Source: Amorphoplanes friuliensis DSM 7358
GTDB lineage: Bacteria; Actinomycetota; Actinomycetes; Mycobacteriales; Micromonosporaceae
Direction of reading: 5' to 3'
Assembly (NCBI RefSeq): GCF_000494755.1
Contig: NC_022657.1
Coordinates: 5,184,001-5,248,000, forward strand
DNA: 64,000 nucleotides
Positions 44,564-53,651 of the stretch are shown here, piece by piece (the first letter of the stretch is position 1; the number at the start of each line of letters is the position of its first letter). Position numbers and translations under genes: made by a program. The notes under the pieces are model-generated. The model did no database searches and had not been told where the DNA came from. It worked only from the letters and a program-made list of their open reading frames with translations.

Positions 44564-46870
44564 GTGGACTCGCTCGACTCCTTGACCGGCCTCCTGGTGG
44601 ACGAAGCGCCGGACGCCGTGATCATCTGCCGGTCGGACGGCACGATCGCGCTGGCCAACCGGCGGGCACACGGCATGTTCGGCTTTCCGGCCGGTGACCT
44701 GCTCGGACGCAACGTCGACGAGCTGGTGCCCGACGAGATCAGGAAGATCCACCCGGGCTACCGCGCGGGATACCTGAACAGCGAGCACCCGCCGTTGCGG
44801 CGGCTGCCCCTGCGCGGGCGGCGGCCCGACGGCAGCGTCTTCCCGGTCGAGGTGTCACTGGCCGCGGTCGCCGCACCGGACGGCGACACCCTGGTGACGG
44901 CCGTGCTGCGTGACGACACCGTGCACCGTGAGGCGCAGGAGGCGCGTGCGCTGCTGGCCTCGATCATCCAGTCGTCGCACGACGCCATCGTCACCACCGA
45001 CCTGACCGGTGTGGTGCTGACCTGGAACCCGGGCGCCGAGCACCTGTACGGCCGGACCTCGGCCGAGATGCTGGGACGTCCCGTCGACCCGATCATCCCG
45101 GCGGAACGGCGCGTCGACGAGGAAGAGGTCCGCAACCTGGTCCGGATGGGCGGCCGGATGGACCGGTACCGGACCTACCGGCTGCACGCCGACGGCACCA
45201 CGCTCGCCGTGTCGCTGCTGGTCTCACCGCTGCGCGACCTCGACGGGACGATCGTCGGCATGACCACGACCGCCCGCGACGTCAGCGACCGCGAACGCGC
45301 CGAGGCCCAGGTGCAGGCGGTGCTGGACGCGGCCCCGGACGCCCTCCTCGGCGTCGACGACGCGGGACACGTCGTGCTGGTCAACGCGGAGGCGGAACGG
45401 ATGTTCGGCTACCCCCGCCACGACCTGACCCAGATGGCCGTACGGCGGCTGCTCCCCGACGACCTGCCGGCGGCGTCGGCGGTGCTGCGGACCGGGGGTG
45501 ACTCGACCCCGCTGGACTCCGAACGGCTCACCGGCGCTGCGGGCGTACCGGATTGGGCGACCCGGACGGCCCGGCGGCGGGACGGCAGCGAGCTGCCGGT
45601 GGACATCTCCTGCAGTGCCCTCGACACCGGCAACGGCCTCATCGTAGTCGCGGCCGTCCGCGACATAACCGATCGTCTGGCCGCCCAGGTCGAGCAGGAG
45701 TCGCTGCGGGAGGAGGCCGAGCAGCAGAAACTGGAGGCACGGTTCCAGCGCACGCAGCGGCTGGAGAGCCTCGGCCAGCTGGCCGGTGGTGTCGCCCACG
45801 ACTTCAACAACCTGCTGGCGGTGATCCTCAACTACGCGTCGTTCATCGTCGAGGACGGCCGGGACACCGCGTTCGCGAAGGACGCCGAGCAGATCGCCCG
45901 GGCCGCCCGGCGCGGCAGCGACCTCACCCACCAGCTGCTGTCCTTCGCGCGGCGCGAGGTGATCCGGCCGCGGGCGCTCGACGTCGACACCGTCGTGACC
46001 GAGGTCCACCAGATGCTGCAGCGCTCCCTGGGCGAGCACATCGCGCTGACGATCGACACGGCCACCGACCTCCCCGCCGTGATGGCCGATCCCGGCCAGC
46101 TCGAGCAGGTGCTGGTCAACCTGGCCGTCAACGCCCGCGACGCGATGCCCGGCGGCGGCAACCTCACGATCGACACCGCGGCCGTCGAGGTCGACACCGA
46201 GCACGCCGCCGGACGCTCGGGCCTGGCCGCCGGCAGCTACGTCCGGATCCGCGTGTCGGACACCGGCACGGGAATGCCGAAGGACGTCATCGACAAGGCC
46301 TTCGACCCGTTCTTCACCACCAAACCGAACGGGCAGGGCACCGGACTCGGCCTGGCGACCGTCTACGGCATCGTCACGCAGGCCGGCGGCACCGTGCAGA
46401 TCTACTCCGAGACCGGTCTCGGCACCACGATCACCGTGCTGCTGCCGGTGACCGACGCCGAGGTCCGGGTGCCCGGACCCGCGGAGCCGGCCGGCACCTT
46501 CAGCGGGCAGGGAACCACGGTCCTCGTGGTCGAGGACGAGACCGCGCTCCGGGAGGTCACCGAACGGATCCTCGTCCGGGCCGGCTACACCGTGCTGACC
46601 GCGGCCAACGGCACCGAGGCACTGAAGATCTCCGGCGACCGCCCGGTCGACATCCTGCTCACCGACGTGGTCATGCCCGGCATGCTCGGCAAGGACATCG
46701 CCGAGGCGATCGTCGCCGCCCGCCCGGAGACCCGGGTGCTCTTCATGTCCGGGTACGCCCAGCCGGTCCTCACCACCCACGGCACCCTGGCCGCGGACGT
46801 GCACCTGCTGGAAAAGCCGTTCACCAGCGCCGAGCTGTTCAAGGCCCTGCACGAGCAACTGAGCCGCTGA
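44564..46870 (+). CDS. Hybrid PAS sensor histidine kinase with C-terminal receiver
   Basis: A 768-residue cytoplasmic kinase. Three PAS domains are visible (about 1-120, 125-245 and 250-380), with LTGVVLTWNPGAEHLYG and DDAGHVVLVNAEAERMFGY. HisKA follows with GGVAHDFNNLL (His412), a HATPase with NLAVNARDAMPGG, DTGTGMP and GTGLGLATV, and a receiver (about 645-768) with VEDE, phospho-acceptor Asp701 in LLTDVVMPGM, and EKPFT. The GTG start follows GGGGG. Its own receiver could serve as output relay. It contains no membrane helix, so PAS domains presumably sense internal cues such as redox state or light. Confidence 0.92.
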   Translation: MDSLDSLTGLLVDEAPDAVIICRSDGTIALANRRAHGMFGFPAGDLLGRNVDELVPDEIRKIHPGYRAGYLNSEHPPLRRLPLRGRRPDGSVFPVEVSLAAVAAPDGDTLVTAVLRDDTVHREAQEARALLASIIQSSHDAIVTTDLTGVVLTWNPGAEHLYGRTSAEMLGRPVDPIIPAERRVDEEEVRNLVRMGGRMDRYRTYRLHADGTTLAVSLLVSPLRDLDGTIVGMTTTARDVSDRERAEAQVQAVLDAAPDALLGVDDAGHVVLVNAEAERMFGYPRHDLTQMAVRRLLPDDLPAASAVLRTGGDSTPLDSERLTGAAGVPDWATRTARRRDGSELPVDISCSALDTGNGLIVVAAVRDITDRLAAQVEQESLREEAEQQKLEARFQRTQRLESLGQLAGGVAHDFNNLLAVILNYASFIVEDGRDTAFAKDAEQIARAARRGSDLTHQLLSFARREVIRPRALDVDTVVTEVHQMLQRSLGEHIALTIDTATDLPAVMADPGQLEQVLVNLAVNARDAMPGGGNLTIDTAAVEVDTEHAAGRSGLAAGSYVRIRVSDTGTGMPKDVIDKAFDPFFTTKPNGQGTGLGLATVYGIVTQAGGTVQIYSETGLGTTITVLLPVTDAEVRVPGPAEPAGTFSGQGTTVLVVEDETALREVTERILVRAGYTVLTAANGTEALKISGDRPVDILLTDVVMPGMLGKDIAEAIVAARPETRVLFMSGYAQPVLTTHGTLAADVHLLEKPFTSAELFKALHEQLSR

Positions 46871-46912
46871 AAATCGGTCGCGGTGCGCGGCGGCAACTGC
46901 CAGGGTCGGGCC

Positions 46913-47758
46913 GTGGTCATGGCCGAGGTGGTGGAACGGTTCGGGCTGGGCCGGCTGACGGCGGAACCCGTGCCGGTGCCGGGTGGACTGTCGAACGACC
47001 TGTGGCAGGTGATCACCGAGGACGGCGCGTACGCCGTCAAGCGGATGCTCCTCAACGCGGACCGGCCCGATTTTGTGGCGAACGTGGAAGCGGCGTACGA
47101 GATCGAACGCCGTGCCCTGCATGCCGGAGTGGCGATGCCCGAGCCGGTGCCGGATCCGCTGACCGGGCGCGCGCTCTCCCGCGTACGGGAGGGGTTGTTC
47201 CGGGTGCACCGCTGGGCTGACGGCGAGCCGGGAGTGGGACCGGCGACGGACGCCGCGGAGCTCCTGGCCACGATCCACGCCGCGGGACGACCGCGGTGGG
47301 ACCGGCCCGAGCCGCCGTGGGACGGCACACGCTGGGGTGCGGAGATCGCCGGCCTGGCCCGGCGGGTGGCCGCCGCGCCGGACCGCGTACTCGTCGTGGA
47401 CAGCCACCGCGACCTCGACCCCAAGAACACCCTGCGGCGGCCCGACGGCGTGCTGCTGGCCCTGGACTGGGACGCCGCCGGACCGGCCGGGGCGGTGCAG
47501 GAGGCGGCCGCGGTGGCCGTCGACTGGTCCGACGGAGACCCGGGTGCGTTCGCTGCGGCCCTGCTCGCGTACGAGTGCTGGGGCGGAACGCCCGTCCCCC
47601 GCGAACCATGGGTGTTCGGCGGCTGGGTGGCCGCCCAGGGCGGCTGGCTCGACCACCAGTCCACCCACGGCGGCGACGCCGAGGTCGAGGCCACCCTGGC
47701 CAGACTGCAAAAGCTGGACGTCGATCAGCTGCTCAGGGTGACACCCGCAGGATCGTGA
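46913..47758 (+). CDS. Aminoglycoside phosphotransferase-like kinase
   Basis: A 281-residue kinase of the APH/choline-kinase fold. The N-lobe has VPGGLSNDLWQV and YAVKRML, the ATP-site Lys, and the catalytic loop reads DSHRDLDPKN with a later metal Asp in LALDWDAAGP. In natural settings these phosphorylate hydroxyls on sugars, antibiotics or other small molecules; the substrate is not shown. The GTG at 46913 has AGGG 7 nt upstream; an ATG at 46919 and a GTG at 46883 are alternatives. Its 3' end overlaps the convergent propeller gene by 26 bp. Confidence 0.83.
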   Translation: MVMAEVVERFGLGRLTAEPVPVPGGLSNDLWQVITEDGAYAVKRMLLNADRPDFVANVEAAYEIERRALHAGVAMPEPVPDPLTGRALSRVREGLFRVHRWADGEPGVGPATDAAELLATIHAAGRPRWDRPEPPWDGTRWGAEIAGLARRVAAAPDRVLVVDSHRDLDPKNTLRRPDGVLLALDWDAAGPAGAVQEAAAVAVDWSDGDPGAFAAALLAYECWGGTPVPREPWVFGGWVAAQGGWLDHQSTHGGDAEVEATLARLQKLDVDQLLRVTPAGS

Positions 47759-48797
47759 CTGTGTTGTCGTCGCCGGCGGATACGTAGGCGTAGAGGCCGT
47801 CCGGGGCGACCGCGACCGCGCGGGGGCTGCGGCCGACGCGGACCTTGGCGGTGGTGGCGCCGGTGCGGACGTTCAGGACCGTGAGGGTGTTGTCGTCCTC
47901 GTCGGCGACGTAGGCGTGGCGGCCGTCCGCGGCGAAGGTCACGCTCTGGGGTTTGTCGCCGACGGGGAACGAGCCGCTGCGGCGCAGGGTGAGGCTGTCG
48001 ATGCGGTCGACGCGGTCGGCGTCGTAGCAGGCGACCAGGATCGTGCGGCCGTCCGGGGAGACGGCGAGGCTGTGCGGGGCCTTGCTGACCGGGACCGACT
48101 GGCGGACGGAGTCGTCCCACATGTCGATCACCGAGACCACGCTGGACTCGTGGGCGGGGGTGTACGCGCGGAGGCCTTCGGGGCCGAAGCGGACCGAGTG
48201 CGGGTTCGGGGCGACGGGGACGGTGACGACGCGCCGCAGCTCGTCGCCGGTGTAGACCTCGACGCGGCCCGCGCTGTGGATCGGGACCCAGACGCGGCCG
48301 TCGGGGGCCACCGCCAGGTCGTACGGCTGCGGGCCGGTCGCGACGACCTTGGTGACCTCGCGGGTCTCGGCGTCGATGACCGCGATGCCGCTGTGGCTGC
48401 CGTCGTCCTCGTACATCGCCACGTAGGCGCGGCTGTTGTCGCGGGCGACGGTGACGAACCGGGGCGGGCGTGGCACGCGGACGTCGGTGACGGACCGGGT
48501 GGCGGCGTCGATCACCGAGACGAAGCGGGACGACTGGCCGGCGACGTACACGGTGCGGCTGTCCGGTGAGACCGCAACCCCGCCGGGCTCGGCGGCGACG
48601 CGCAGGGTGGCGACGACCCGGGGTCCGGGGATGCTGCTGCGGCGGGTGGAGGTGGCGGACGGGACGGCGCTCACCGGGGCGGCCGCGATGGTCACCGGGC
48701 CGGCCGGGGGCCTGGTGACGACCACGGTGGCCGCGCCGACCCCGGCCGACACCACCAGCGCCAGCACACCGAGACCGGCTTGCGTCACCCCGCGCAC
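47733..48797 (-). CDS. Membrane-anchored YncE-like beta-propeller protein
   Basis: A 354-residue extracytoplasmic protein. Residues 6-28 form a signal anchor (AGLGVLALVVSAGVGAATVVV), then a short linker, then seven or so propeller blades (about 60-354), each built on the pattern PxxVAVSPDGRTVYVAG with a following SVIDAATRSV-like strand. The SPDG/APDG repeats occur at regular 40-45-residue intervals. Binding partner unknown. I chose the GTG at 48797 because the signal begins there; an upstream frame exists but lacks coding bias. It follows glgE by 47 bp. Confidence 0.85.
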   Translation of the reverse strand: MRGVTQAGLGVLALVVSAGVGAATVVVTRPPAGPVTIAAAPVSAVPSATSTRRSSIPGPRVVATLRVAAEPGGVAVSPDSRTVYVAGQSSRFVSVIDAATRSVTDVRVPRPPRFVTVARDNSRAYVAMYEDDGSHSGIAVIDAETREVTKVVATGPQPYDLAVAPDGRVWVPIHSAGRVEVYTGDELRRVVTVPVAPNPHSVRFGPEGLRAYTPAHESSVVSVIDMWDDSVRQSVPVSKAPHSLAVSPDGRTILVACYDADRVDRIDSLTLRRSGSFPVGDKPQSVTFAADGRHAYVADEDDNTLTVLNVRTGATTAKVRVGRSPRAVAVAPDGLYAYVSAGDDNTVTILRVSP

Positions 48798-48844
48798 GAC
48801 ATCACACGGACAGTCTCCCGGCGGACGACTTGTCCGGTAAGTAC

Positions 48845-50851
48845 CTAAAAGGAGGACAGAACGCGAATGATGTGGACCGGCTCGGTGTCCGGCCCGACGC
48901 GGACGAAGGCGTGTTCGCCCCAGTTCCAGTGCTGGCCGGTGATCAGGTCGTGGGCCACGAACCCCTCCTCCCAGCCGAGGCCGAGGTCCGGCATGGTCAG
49001 GTGCACCCACGTGTCCCGGGTCACGGACGGGTCCAGGTTGGCCACGACGATGACCACGTCGTCACGGTCGTAGATGCGGCGGGACTTCGAGAAGACCAGC
49101 ACGTCCGGGTCGTCGGCGCGGTGGAAGCGGAGGTTGCGCAGCCGGTGCAGCGCCGGGTGGGCGCGGCGGATCTCGTTGAGGCGGGTCAGGTACGGCGCCA
49201 GCGACTGCCCCTCGCGCGGCCCGCCCGGCTCGTAGTCCTCCCAGCGGCGGTTCTTGTACTCGTACTTCTCGTTGTCGATCTGCTCCTCGGCGCCGGGCCG
49301 CGGCACGTTCTCGATCAGCTCGTAGCCGGCGTAGATGCCGTACGTGGGCACCAGCGTCGCGGCGAGCGCAGCCCGCATCTTCCACACGTCAACCCCGCCA
49401 CGCTGCATGAACGGTGTCAGGATGTCGTGTGTGGTGGGCCAGAAGCTCGGCCGCATGTACGCCGCGGCGGGCCCGGCGAGCTCGGTGCAGTACTCCTCCA
49501 GCTCGGCCCGGTCGTGGCGCCAGGCGTAGTACGTGTACGACTGCTGGAAGCCGACCTTGGCCAGGGTGTGCATCATCGGCGGGCGGGTGAACGCCTCCGC
49601 CAGCCAGATGATCTCCGGATGTGTCTCCGCGACGTCGGCGATCAGGCGTTCCCAGAACTCCAGCGGCTTGGTGTGCGGGTTGTCGACGCGGAAGATCGTC
49701 ACGCCGTGGTCGATCCACACCTGCACGATGCGGCGCAGCTCGGCGTAGAGCCCCTCGGGGTCGTTGTCGAAGTTCAGCGGGTAGATGTCCTGGTACTTCT
49801 TCGGCGGGTTCTCGGCGTAGGCGATGGTGCCGTCGGCGCGGGTCGTGAACCACTCCGGGTGCTTGGAGACCCACGGATGGTCCGGCGCGCAGTTGAGCGC
49901 CAGGTCGAGCGCCACTTCCAGGCCGAGCTCGCCGGCGCGGGCGACAAACGCGTCGAAGTCGTCGAAGGTGCCCAGGTCGGGGTGGACCGCGTCGTGACCA
50001 CCCTCGGACGACCCGATCCCGTACGGCGAACCGGGGTCGTGCGGGCCCGCTTCCAGGGAGTTGTTCCGCCCCTTGCGGTTGACCCGGCCGATCGGGTGCA
50101 CCGGTGTCAGGTAGACCACGTCGAAGCCCATGGCGGCGACCGCGGTGAGGCGTTGTGCCGCCGTCCGGAAGGTGCCACTGGTCCAGAGCCCGGTGGTCTC
50201 GTCGAAGGTCGCGCCCTCGGACCGCGGGAACATCTCGTACCAGGCGCCGTGGAGGGCTCGGTCCCGCTCGACCAGCCACGGCAGGTCCGTACCGGGTGAC
50301 ACGTGGTCGCGCAGCGGCCGCTCGGTGAGCTCGTGCCGGACCGCCTGGGTCACGCCCGCGCCGAGCCGCACCTCGGGGGCGTTCCGCCGGTCGCGCAGGC
50401 CGGTGACGGCCTCCTCCAACACTGCCGCCTGCTCCGCCGTGCGGTCCACCTCGGCGACGGCACGCTCCAGCACGCGGGCACCCTCCTCGAGCATCAGCTC
50501 GACGTCGACCCCGGCGCCGACCTTGATGACCGCGTCGTGGTGCCAGGTGCCGTACGGGTCGGACCAGCCCTCGACCCGGTAGGTCCAGCGGCCCGGGCGG
50601 TCCGCGCAGACGGTGACGGCCCAGGCGTCGAGACCCGCGTTGACCCGGGTCATCGGTGCGCGGGACGCACGACCGGCGGGGTCGGTGAGGACAACCGTGG
50701 CGTTCACGGCGTCGTGACCCTCGCGGAACACCGTCGCGGTGACCTCGAACTCCTCGTCCACGACCGATTTGACCGGCCGCTCGCCGCCGTCCACCACGGG
50801 TGCGACGCCGACGACGGGGATCCTTCCGATGGTCCTACCGGGAGCGCTCAT
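48845..50851 (-). CDS. glgE: Alpha-1,4-glucan:maltose-1-phosphate maltosyltransferase
   Basis: The enzyme (GH13_3) extends alpha-glucan with maltose-1-phosphate in the cytoplasm, linking trehalose to glycogen. The 668-residue length is close to Streptomyces GlgE (about 675). The nucleophile is FRVDNPHTKP (Asp390) and the acid/base is LAEAFTRPP (Glu419), spaced as in Streptomyces (Asp394 and Glu423). GlgE-specific segments include the N-terminal domain (5-110) and PVHPIGRVNRKGRNNSLEAG. I chose the ATG at 50851 over a start 14 codons upstream because the family begins there. The companions treS, pep2 and glgB are not in the window. Confidence 0.95.
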   Translation of the reverse strand: MSAPGRTIGRIPVVGVAPVVDGGERPVKSVVDEEFEVTATVFREGHDAVNATVVLTDPAGRASRAPMTRVNAGLDAWAVTVCADRPGRWTYRVEGWSDPYGTWHHDAVIKVGAGVDVELMLEEGARVLERAVAEVDRTAEQAAVLEEAVTGLRDRRNAPEVRLGAGVTQAVRHELTERPLRDHVSPGTDLPWLVERDRALHGAWYEMFPRSEGATFDETTGLWTSGTFRTAAQRLTAVAAMGFDVVYLTPVHPIGRVNRKGRNNSLEAGPHDPGSPYGIGSSEGGHDAVHPDLGTFDDFDAFVARAGELGLEVALDLALNCAPDHPWVSKHPEWFTTRADGTIAYAENPPKKYQDIYPLNFDNDPEGLYAELRRIVQVWIDHGVTIFRVDNPHTKPLEFWERLIADVAETHPEIIWLAEAFTRPPMMHTLAKVGFQQSYTYYAWRHDRAELEEYCTELAGPAAAYMRPSFWPTTHDILTPFMQRGGVDVWKMRAALAATLVPTYGIYAGYELIENVPRPGAEEQIDNEKYEYKNRRWEDYEPGGPREGQSLAPYLTRLNEIRRAHPALHRLRNLRFHRADDPDVLVFSKSRRIYDRDDVVIVVANLDPSVTRDTWVHLTMPDLGLGWEEGFVAHDLITGQHWNWGEHAFVRVGPDTEPVHIIRVLSSF

Positions 50852-50896
50852 GCCACCTGACGCTAGTGCAGCCGGGCCGAACCGGCTGGGCAACGG

Positions 50897-51550
50897 CTAT
50901 CCGGCGCGGAGGAACGCGAGCACGGCCAGCACCCGGCGGTGGTCCTCGCCGTCCTGCGGGAGGTCGAGTTTCTGGAGGATGCCGCGGATGTGCTTGGCGA
51001 CCGCCGCGTCGCTGATCACCAGGCGGGCGGCCACCGCCGCGTTGGACCGGCCCTCGGCGATCAGGGCGAGCACCTCGCGTTCGCGGGGAGTCAGCGGTGC
51101 GAGAGGGTCGCGGCGGCGGCGCAGCAGCTGGCGGACCACCTCGGGGTCGACCACCGTGCCGCCGAGCACCACCCGATCGAGGGCCTCCAGGAATTCCTGC
51201 ACCCGGCCGATGCGGTCCTTGAGCAGGTAACCGACGCCGGTGCCGTCACCCGAGTCGAGGAGCTGTGTCGCGTACGTGGTCTCGACGTACTGGCTGAGCA
51301 CCAGGATCGGCAGCGCCGGATCCGTGCCGCGGAGCTCGACTGCCGCACGCAGCCCCTCGTCCTGGTGCCCGGGCGGCATCCGCACGTCGGTGACGACGAT
51401 GTCCGGCCGGTCCGCCGAGACCGCCGCGTGCAGGGCCGGGGCGTCACCGACCGCCGCGACGACCTCGTGACCGAAGCGGGTCAGCAGCGAGACCAGTCCC
51501 TCGCGGAGCAGGACGCTGTCCTCGGCCAGGATCACGCGGTAGGACGGCAC
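50897..51550 (-). CDS. NarL/LuxR-type response regulator
   Basis: A 217-residue regulator. The receiver has VILAEDSVLLREGL, phospho-acceptor Asp55 in IVVTDVRMPPG and the Lys in YLLKDRIG. The LuxR helix-turn-helix is at about 150-215 (PLTPREREVLALIAEGRSNAA and VAKHIRGILQKL). The GTG start has GGAG 5 nt upstream and overlaps the 3' end of the partner kinase gene by 19 bp. The likely target is the divergent ABC exporter operon beginning at 52911. Confidence 0.94.
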   Translation of the reverse strand: MPSYRVILAEDSVLLREGLVSLLTRFGHEVVAAVGDAPALHAAVSADRPDIVVTDVRMPPGHQDEGLRAAVELRGTDPALPILVLSQYVETTYATQLLDSGDGTGVGYLLKDRIGRVQEFLEALDRVVLGGTVVDPEVVRQLLRRRRDPLAPLTPREREVLALIAEGRSNAAVAARLVISDAAVAKHIRGILQKLDLPQDGEDHRRVLAVLAFLRAG

Positions 51551-52776
51551 GGGATCTCCACGGTCAGGACGGTCGGGCCGCCGGCCGGGCTGGACAGCGA
51601 GAGGCGGCCCTCGACGACCGACACCCGGTCGGCCAGGCGGACCAGGCCGGTGCCGGCGCCCGCGGCGGCCCCGCCCCGGCCGTCGTCGTGGATCCGCACC
51701 TCCAGCCGGCCGTCGCGATATCCGCCGGAGACCTCGGCCCGGGCGGCGCCGCTGTGTTTGGCCAGGTTGGACAGGGCTTCGCAGACGACGAAGTAGGCGG
51801 CCGACTCGATCGCCGGGCTGAACCGCCCGGGCAGCGGCAGGGTGACGTCGACCGGCACGACCGAGCGGTCGGCCAGGTCGGCGACGGCCGCAGGCAGCCC
51901 GAAATCGGTCAGCACCGGCGGGTGGATGCCCCGGATCAGCTCCCGCAGGTCGACCAGGACGGCCTCGGCCTCGTCGTGGGCGCGGGCCAGCTGCGCCTCC
52001 AGGGGCCCGGGCGGGGCGTCGAGGCGGGCGACACCGAGCATCATCGTGAGCGACACGAGACGCTGCTGGGCGCCGTCGTGCAGGTCGCGTTCGATGCGGC
52101 CGCGTTCCGCCTCGAACGCGTCGACCAGCCGGATCCGCGACCGCGTCAGCTCGGTGACCACCCCGGGGTCCGGCCCGGCGAGCAGGAGCCGGGTCAGCGC
52201 CGCCTGGGCCCCGGCGACAACCACCATCCCGTACGCGCACACGGCGAGCGCCCCCAGTCCGAGCAGGCAGACGGCGAACGCAGCCGGCCACGAGGTGACC
52301 GCCCAGACCTTGAGCACGTTGACCTGTCCCGTGGCCGCCAGCAGCACCGGGCTGGCGATCAGCGCCGCCGGCACCGCCACCGCCAGGGTCACGACGAGCA
52401 GGTCGAGCGGGCCGAGCACCACGGCGAGGAGCAGGGCGTACCCGAGCTCCCGCCAGGTCAGCGGCTCGGTCAGCCGGGTCGTCAGCCACGGCCACAGTCC
52501 CGCGTACGCGGGTGGCCGGTGACCACCGGGGGCCGGGCGCGGGTCGACGAGCCGCAGGGCCCAGCGGCCGGCCCTCGCGACCGGGAGGCCGAGCAGGGCC
52601 AGACCGGCCAGCAGCGGCAGACCGACGAGCAGCACGGCCAGAGCAGTTCCCGCGGTCAGGAGCAGGACGGCGGCGAGCAGCGTCACGACGCCGGTCAGGC
52701 CGGACACCAGCAGATATCCGGCCGCACGCCACGGCCGGCCGGACACGAGGTCCCTGCTGCCGAGCTGCACCGTCAT
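51532..52776 (-). CDS. NarL-type sensor histidine kinase (HisKA_3)
   Basis: A 414-residue membrane kinase. Several hydrophobic helices fill residues 18-70 and 112-195 with little extracytoplasmic sequence, as in kinases that sense intramembrane or transporter-linked signals. HisKA_3 has IERDLHDGAQQRLV (His233). The HATPase shows EALSNLAKHS, DDGRGG and GTGLVRLADRV. I chose the ATG at 52776; a GTG three codons upstream is possible. It precedes the response regulator gene, overlapping it. Confidence 0.92.
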   Translation of the reverse strand: MTVQLGSRDLVSGRPWRAAGYLLVSGLTGVVTLLAAVLLLTAGTALAVLLVGLPLLAGLALLGLPVARAGRWALRLVDPRPAPGGHRPPAYAGLWPWLTTRLTEPLTWRELGYALLLAVVLGPLDLLVVTLAVAVPAALIASPVLLAATGQVNVLKVWAVTSWPAAFAVCLLGLGALAVCAYGMVVVAGAQAALTRLLLAGPDPGVVTELTRSRIRLVDAFEAERGRIERDLHDGAQQRLVSLTMMLGVARLDAPPGPLEAQLARAHDEAEAVLVDLRELIRGIHPPVLTDFGLPAAVADLADRSVVPVDVTLPLPGRFSPAIESAAYFVVCEALSNLAKHSGAARAEVSGGYRDGRLEVRIHDDGRGGAAAGAGTGLVRLADRVSVVEGRLSLSSPAGGPTVLTVEIPCRPTA

Positions 52777-52821
52777 GGCGACCACCGTAGAGCGCCGGGG
52801 CGGCCGGGTTCGAGTCCGCAG

Positions 52822-52842
52822 GGGATACCTCCGGGGTATCCC
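52822..52842. promoter_or_regulatory. Palindrome in the divergent promoter of the two-component system and exporter
   Basis: GGGATACC-TCCGG-GGTATCCC is a perfect 8-bp inverted repeat centred between the kinase start (52776) and the exporter start (52911). NarL-type regulators bind inverted heptamers, so this is a good candidate operator. Confidence 0.5.
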
Positions 52843-52910
52843 TTGCGCTACCCCGAAGAGCAGCGCGGGGGAGGCTGTGTGAACCGCCGGGTCCGGCCAG
52901 GCTCGACGTC

Positions 52911-53651
52911 ATGAACCATGACACGATCCAGGTGCGGGCGGTGACCCGCACGTACGGCTCGGGTGACGGCGCTGTCACCGCTCTCGACCGGCTGAGCCTG
53001 TCCTTCGCCGCGGGCACCTTCACCGCGGTCATGGGCCCGTCGGGCTCGGGCAAGTCGACGCTGCTGCAGTGCGCGGCCGGGCTCGACCGTCCGACGTCCG
53101 GCTCGGTGCTGCTGGGCGGCACCGAGCTGACCGCGCTCGGCGAGACCCGCCTGACGCGGCTGCGGCGGGAACGGATCGGTTTTGTGTTCCAGGCGTTCAA
53201 CCTGCTGCCGGCGCTGACCGCCGAGCAGAACGTCGCCCTGCCGCTGCGGCTCGCCGGCCGGCGGCCCGCCCGCGCGGAGATCCGGGCCGCCCTCACGCGC
53301 GTCGGTCTGGGCGACCGGGCACGGCACCGCCCGGACGAGCTCTCCGGCGGCCAGCAGCAGCGTGTCGCCCTGGCCCGGGCCCTGATCACCCGCCCCGAGG
53401 TGCTCTTCGCCGACGAACCGACCGGCGCCCTGGACTCGACGACCGGCCGCGAGGTGCTGCGGCTGCTGCGCGGGATGGCCGACGACGGTCAGACCGTCGT
53501 GATGGTCACCCACGATCCGGTCGCCGCGGCGAGCGCGGACCGGGTGGTGTTCCTGGTCGACGGGCGGCTGCACGGCGAGCTGAGCACGCCGTCGGCGGCG
53601 TCGGTCGCGGACCGCATGACCCGGCTGGAGACGGCACCGTGTTCAGAGTGA
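52911..53651 (+). CDS. ABC exporter ATPase, MacB/LolD type
   Basis: A 246-residue ATPase. Walker A is GPSGSGKS (42-49), followed by the MacB-group Q-loop FVFQAFNLLPAL, signature LSGGQQQRVALARAL, Walker B VLFADEPTGALDS and switch VTHDP. It energises the FtsX-type permease encoded next, with a 13-bp overlap. In Gram-positive actinomycetes such transporters export peptides or lipids or act in mechanotransmission. It is divergent from a NarL-type two-component system, its likely regulator. Confidence 0.94.
   Translation: MNHDTIQVRAVTRTYGSGDGAVTALDRLSLSFAAGTFTAVMGPSGSGKSTLLQCAAGLDRPTSGSVLLGGTELTALGETRLTRLRRERIGFVFQAFNLLPALTAEQNVALPLRLAGRRPARAEIRAALTRVGLGDRARHRPDELSGGQQQRVALARALITRPEVLFADEPTGALDSTTGREVLRLLRGMADDGQTVVMVTHDPVAAASADRVVFLVDGRLHGELSTPSAASVADRMTRLETAPCSE

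Noticed and set aside
45224..47710. An 828-codon minus-strand open frame over the hybrid kinase and kinase-like gene
   Set aside because: It crosses two real genes and carries no domain.
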